Part shown: piece after piece, positions 61,831-64,000 of the stretch
How positions within the stretch are numbered: the stretch's first letter is position 1
How the letters are laid out: each line of letters starts with the position of its first letter
Assembly (NCBI GenBank): GCA_025617745.1
Contig: CM046857.1
Span: 28,366,094-28,430,093 of the forward strand
Origin: Heliocidaris erythrogramma
Lineage: Eukaryota > Echinodermata > Echinoidea > Camarodonta > Echinometridae
Reading direction: 5' to 3'
Length of the DNA: 64,000 nt
The notes under the pieces: model-generated
Told to the model about the DNA's origin: nothing
Seen by the model: only the letters and a program-made list of their open reading frames with translations
The model's database searches: none
Position numbers and translations under genes: made by a program

Positions 61831-62460
61831 GCGGTTGACGACTAGCTGTCGGAGCATTTTGGTTGGGTGGAGGTTTACACTGCTGAAACAAAAACCTCTT
61901 GAAGACCAAACTGGTTGTAAAGAGGTTTTCCTTGGTTTTCCAAGGGTGGGCGATAGTTCTCAGACTGATCGCCGACAGAATAGTGCTCATCGACCATCGG
62001 CCAGCGGATTTGGGTTGAAAATGAGGTCGACGATTGATCGCCAAATAATAAACGACCAGTCGTCGATTAATTCTCAAACGTTCGCCGAACACCACCAACC
62101 GACAGTAAACAAAAGCATCCCAAAGACTCACATGAAATCTATTTAAACGGATGACTGAATAATGTGGATCACACATTTCAATCGCCGATGGATTAGTCTG
62201 TTGAAATACACTGTTGGTCATAATGTTAGAATAATTCGTATTTTCATAGTCATTCGTTGATTTAATCATATTTAAAAGCCTAAATAGATAATATTGACCA
62301 GGTTCATGATTACATAATGATTTTGTATTGTCGAGGTAAAAGTCGGTCAAGTGAAATATTCCATAACGTGGCCTATCTTATTGTTTGGTGCTATGAAAGG
62401 CAGAGCCTCCTTTCTATTATTGTTTAGCTGTCCATTTCGTGCAGAAAGCCTACGTGTGTT

Positions 62461-62862
62461 AACAGCCCGTTTTCAGAGTTAGCTTGATCAATTCCTACCA
62501 AATTTGGTACACTGATTCATTACACTATGCCTCGCCCAACGGCACTTGCAATTCGTCAGAGGGTCCTTGCACTCCGACTAATCAAGCAGGTGGAGGCTCA
62601 GTGATGGTATGGGCCGGAATACATTATGGCGGAAAAAACGCCATTGGCTGCACCTGAAGGAAACAGCCCGTTTTCAGAGTTAGCTTGATCAATTCCTACC
62701 AAATTTGGTACACTGATTCATTACACTATGCCTCGCCCAACGGCACTTGCAATTCGTCAGAGGGTCCTTGCACTCCGACTAATCAAGCAGGTGGAGGCTC
62801 AGTGATGGTATGGGCCGGAATACATTATGGCGGAAAAAACGCCATTGGCTGCACCTGAAGGA
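62461..62862 (+). repeat. Perfect 201-bp tandem duplication in a Tc1-like element
   Basis: Units 62461-62661 and 62662-62862 appear identical. Each carries the transposase start codon region (ATGCCTCGCCCAACGGCACT), a jump to the GGSVMVWAGI block and part of the catalytic domain. 201 is a multiple of 3. Confidence 0.92.
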
Positions 62863-63250
62863 AACGTCAACGCCGTCGTGTACCGCCATATCCTGGAACG
62901 CCATTGTCTTCCATACGCGAGAGTATATGGCAATAACTTTCAGCTCCAAGACGACAACGCTCGATCACATAGGGCACGTCTGGTGAGGGAATTCCTTGAC
63001 GCAGAGGACGTGCAGCAGATGCCTTAGCCTGCCAGTTCCCCGACATGAACCCCCATTGAGCACGCCTGGGATGCATTGGGCCGTGCCATCAATGAGAGAA
63101 ACAATCATCCTCAAAATGTGCAGGAGTTAGCCCAGGCATTGACCGAAGAGTGGGATGCACTGCCCTTGAACACCAACAACAACCTTGTGGACAGCATGCC
63201 ACGGCGGGTGGAAGCACTGGTGCGTGCCAGAAGTGGCCATACCAGGTACT
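62527..63250 (+). pseudogene. Tc1/mariner transposase, internally deleted
   Basis: The N-terminus MPRPTALAIRQRVLALRLIK (helix-turn-helix start) joins directly to GGSVMVWAGIHYGGKNAIGC, so most of the DNA-binding domain and the first DDE Asp are deleted. Farther on, NVNAVVYRHILERHCLPYAR, FQLQDDNARSHRARL (second catalytic Asp), ASSPDMNPIEHAWDALGR (in broken frame; third acidic residue) and NLVDSMPRRVEALVRARSGH are typical of Tc1-like transposases. Stops and frameshifts (about 62850, 63026, 63055) and the tandem duplication make it inactive. Confidence 0.88.
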
Positions 63251-63299
63251 AAGTGACCCAACAAGATTAAAAAGAAGAACACTTCCCTTCAATCATCAA

Positions 63300-64000
63300 A
63301 AGATCCCAAGATTTTATTTTTCACGATAAACTTATCATCGTTAAACATTTTCCAAAAACGATACATTATCAAGGAATCCAAGGTCTGGATGATTGTGTTT
63401 GTCAAAAGTGGTTTAAACCAGTGTATAAAGTTTGTATGAATTAATTTTTGTCTTATATTTTTTATTTCATATGTTGAGAACAGATTTATCAATACAAAAA
63501 TGTTTATAATCATGACAGTCGTCAATGAATCGCCCGTCAACTGCCGACCATTCTCCGACATTACTCTGAGCGGTCGCCAGTAAGTCTTTCATGATCGGAG
63601 TCCGACGATGTTCGTATGACATTCGGTGATTGGCCTACAACCTATCAGCGAATTCTTAACAACCGACTGGCAACTGATCGCGGAATGATTCTTTTTGCGA
63701 ATTGGCTGTCAATGGACGTATTTTTTGGGGGGCGGGGGTAGTGGCAACTGATTGAACGCATAGTGACTCGAAGACTTTGGTTAAAGTGCAAAATGTAAAA
63801 AACTCTGGTTAAACCTGTGTCATCATGAAAATCATAGGAGCATACTTTTTTTTTCCTTTTTTTTATCCTTCTCCTCCCCTCCTTTGTTTTCCTTAAAATC
63901 ATGACAGAATTGTATTATAGAGAAGCAGAATTGATAAAGACGTACAGTATGTGTTTGCCTATCCAATTAATGTCCATTGTATGGCAACCAAAATGAAAAA
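63300..64000. other. Right edge; no gene recognised
   Basis: AT-rich DNA with a region of short GTCG/CGAC phrases (63515-63720) that echoes 61825-62110 on the other side of the Tc1 element. Nothing else recognised. Confidence 0.35.

Noticed and set aside
61817-62350. 177-codon minus-strand open frame
   Set aside because: Composition follows the short GTCG/CGAC phrases and the AT-rich flank; no domain recognised.

Overview
This is eukaryotic DNA from an intron-rich, AT-rich animal genome. The SINE types, the many short inverted-repeat transposons and the style of the chloride-channel-regulator gene suggest a marine deuterostome invertebrate, most likely an echinoderm of sea-urchin type. That placement is inference; no mitochondrial or rRNA marker is present.

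The left 36 kb holds one host gene on the minus strand: a CLCA-family gene (calcium-activated chloride channel regulator, a secreted metalloprotease with a VWA domain). I resolve 14 coding exons from the start codon at 35925 to a splice donor at 4856. Every phase matches across the introns, giving 848 codons from signal peptide to the start of the fibronectin-III domain. The last exons lie beyond the left edge. The introns are packed with mobile DNA. Three large foldback elements have arms that are tandem arrays of short phrases (13.8-16.4 kb, 21.2-22.7 kb, 22.7-27.3 kb). There is also a broken RTE-like LINE (27.3-29.7 kb), several MITEs, SINE pieces and microsatellites. A threonine-type tRNA (or tRNA pseudogene) lies at 54-127 on the plus strand.

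The right 28 kb is mostly transposons inside transposons. An L1-like LINE (37.3-42.2 kb) is interrupted by a 3.47-kb element with an 8-bp target duplication of hAT type. A second L1-like LINE is split in its endonuclease domain: its start is at 47.77-47.95 kb and it resumes at 57.99 kb. The 10-kb insert between has inverted CACTCT-type ends and carries exons of a SAM-domain protein gene. Inside that insert are a MITE sitting in one SAM-gene exon, a duplicated SAM-gene segment bracketed by another element's terminus, and a nest of palindromic elements, one of which carries a RecQ-like helicase fragment. A decayed Tc1/mariner transposase with an internal tandem duplication ends the window (62.4-63.3 kb).

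The most unusual features are the SAM-gene-carrying 10-kb element and the phrase-array foldback elements with their shared junction sequence.
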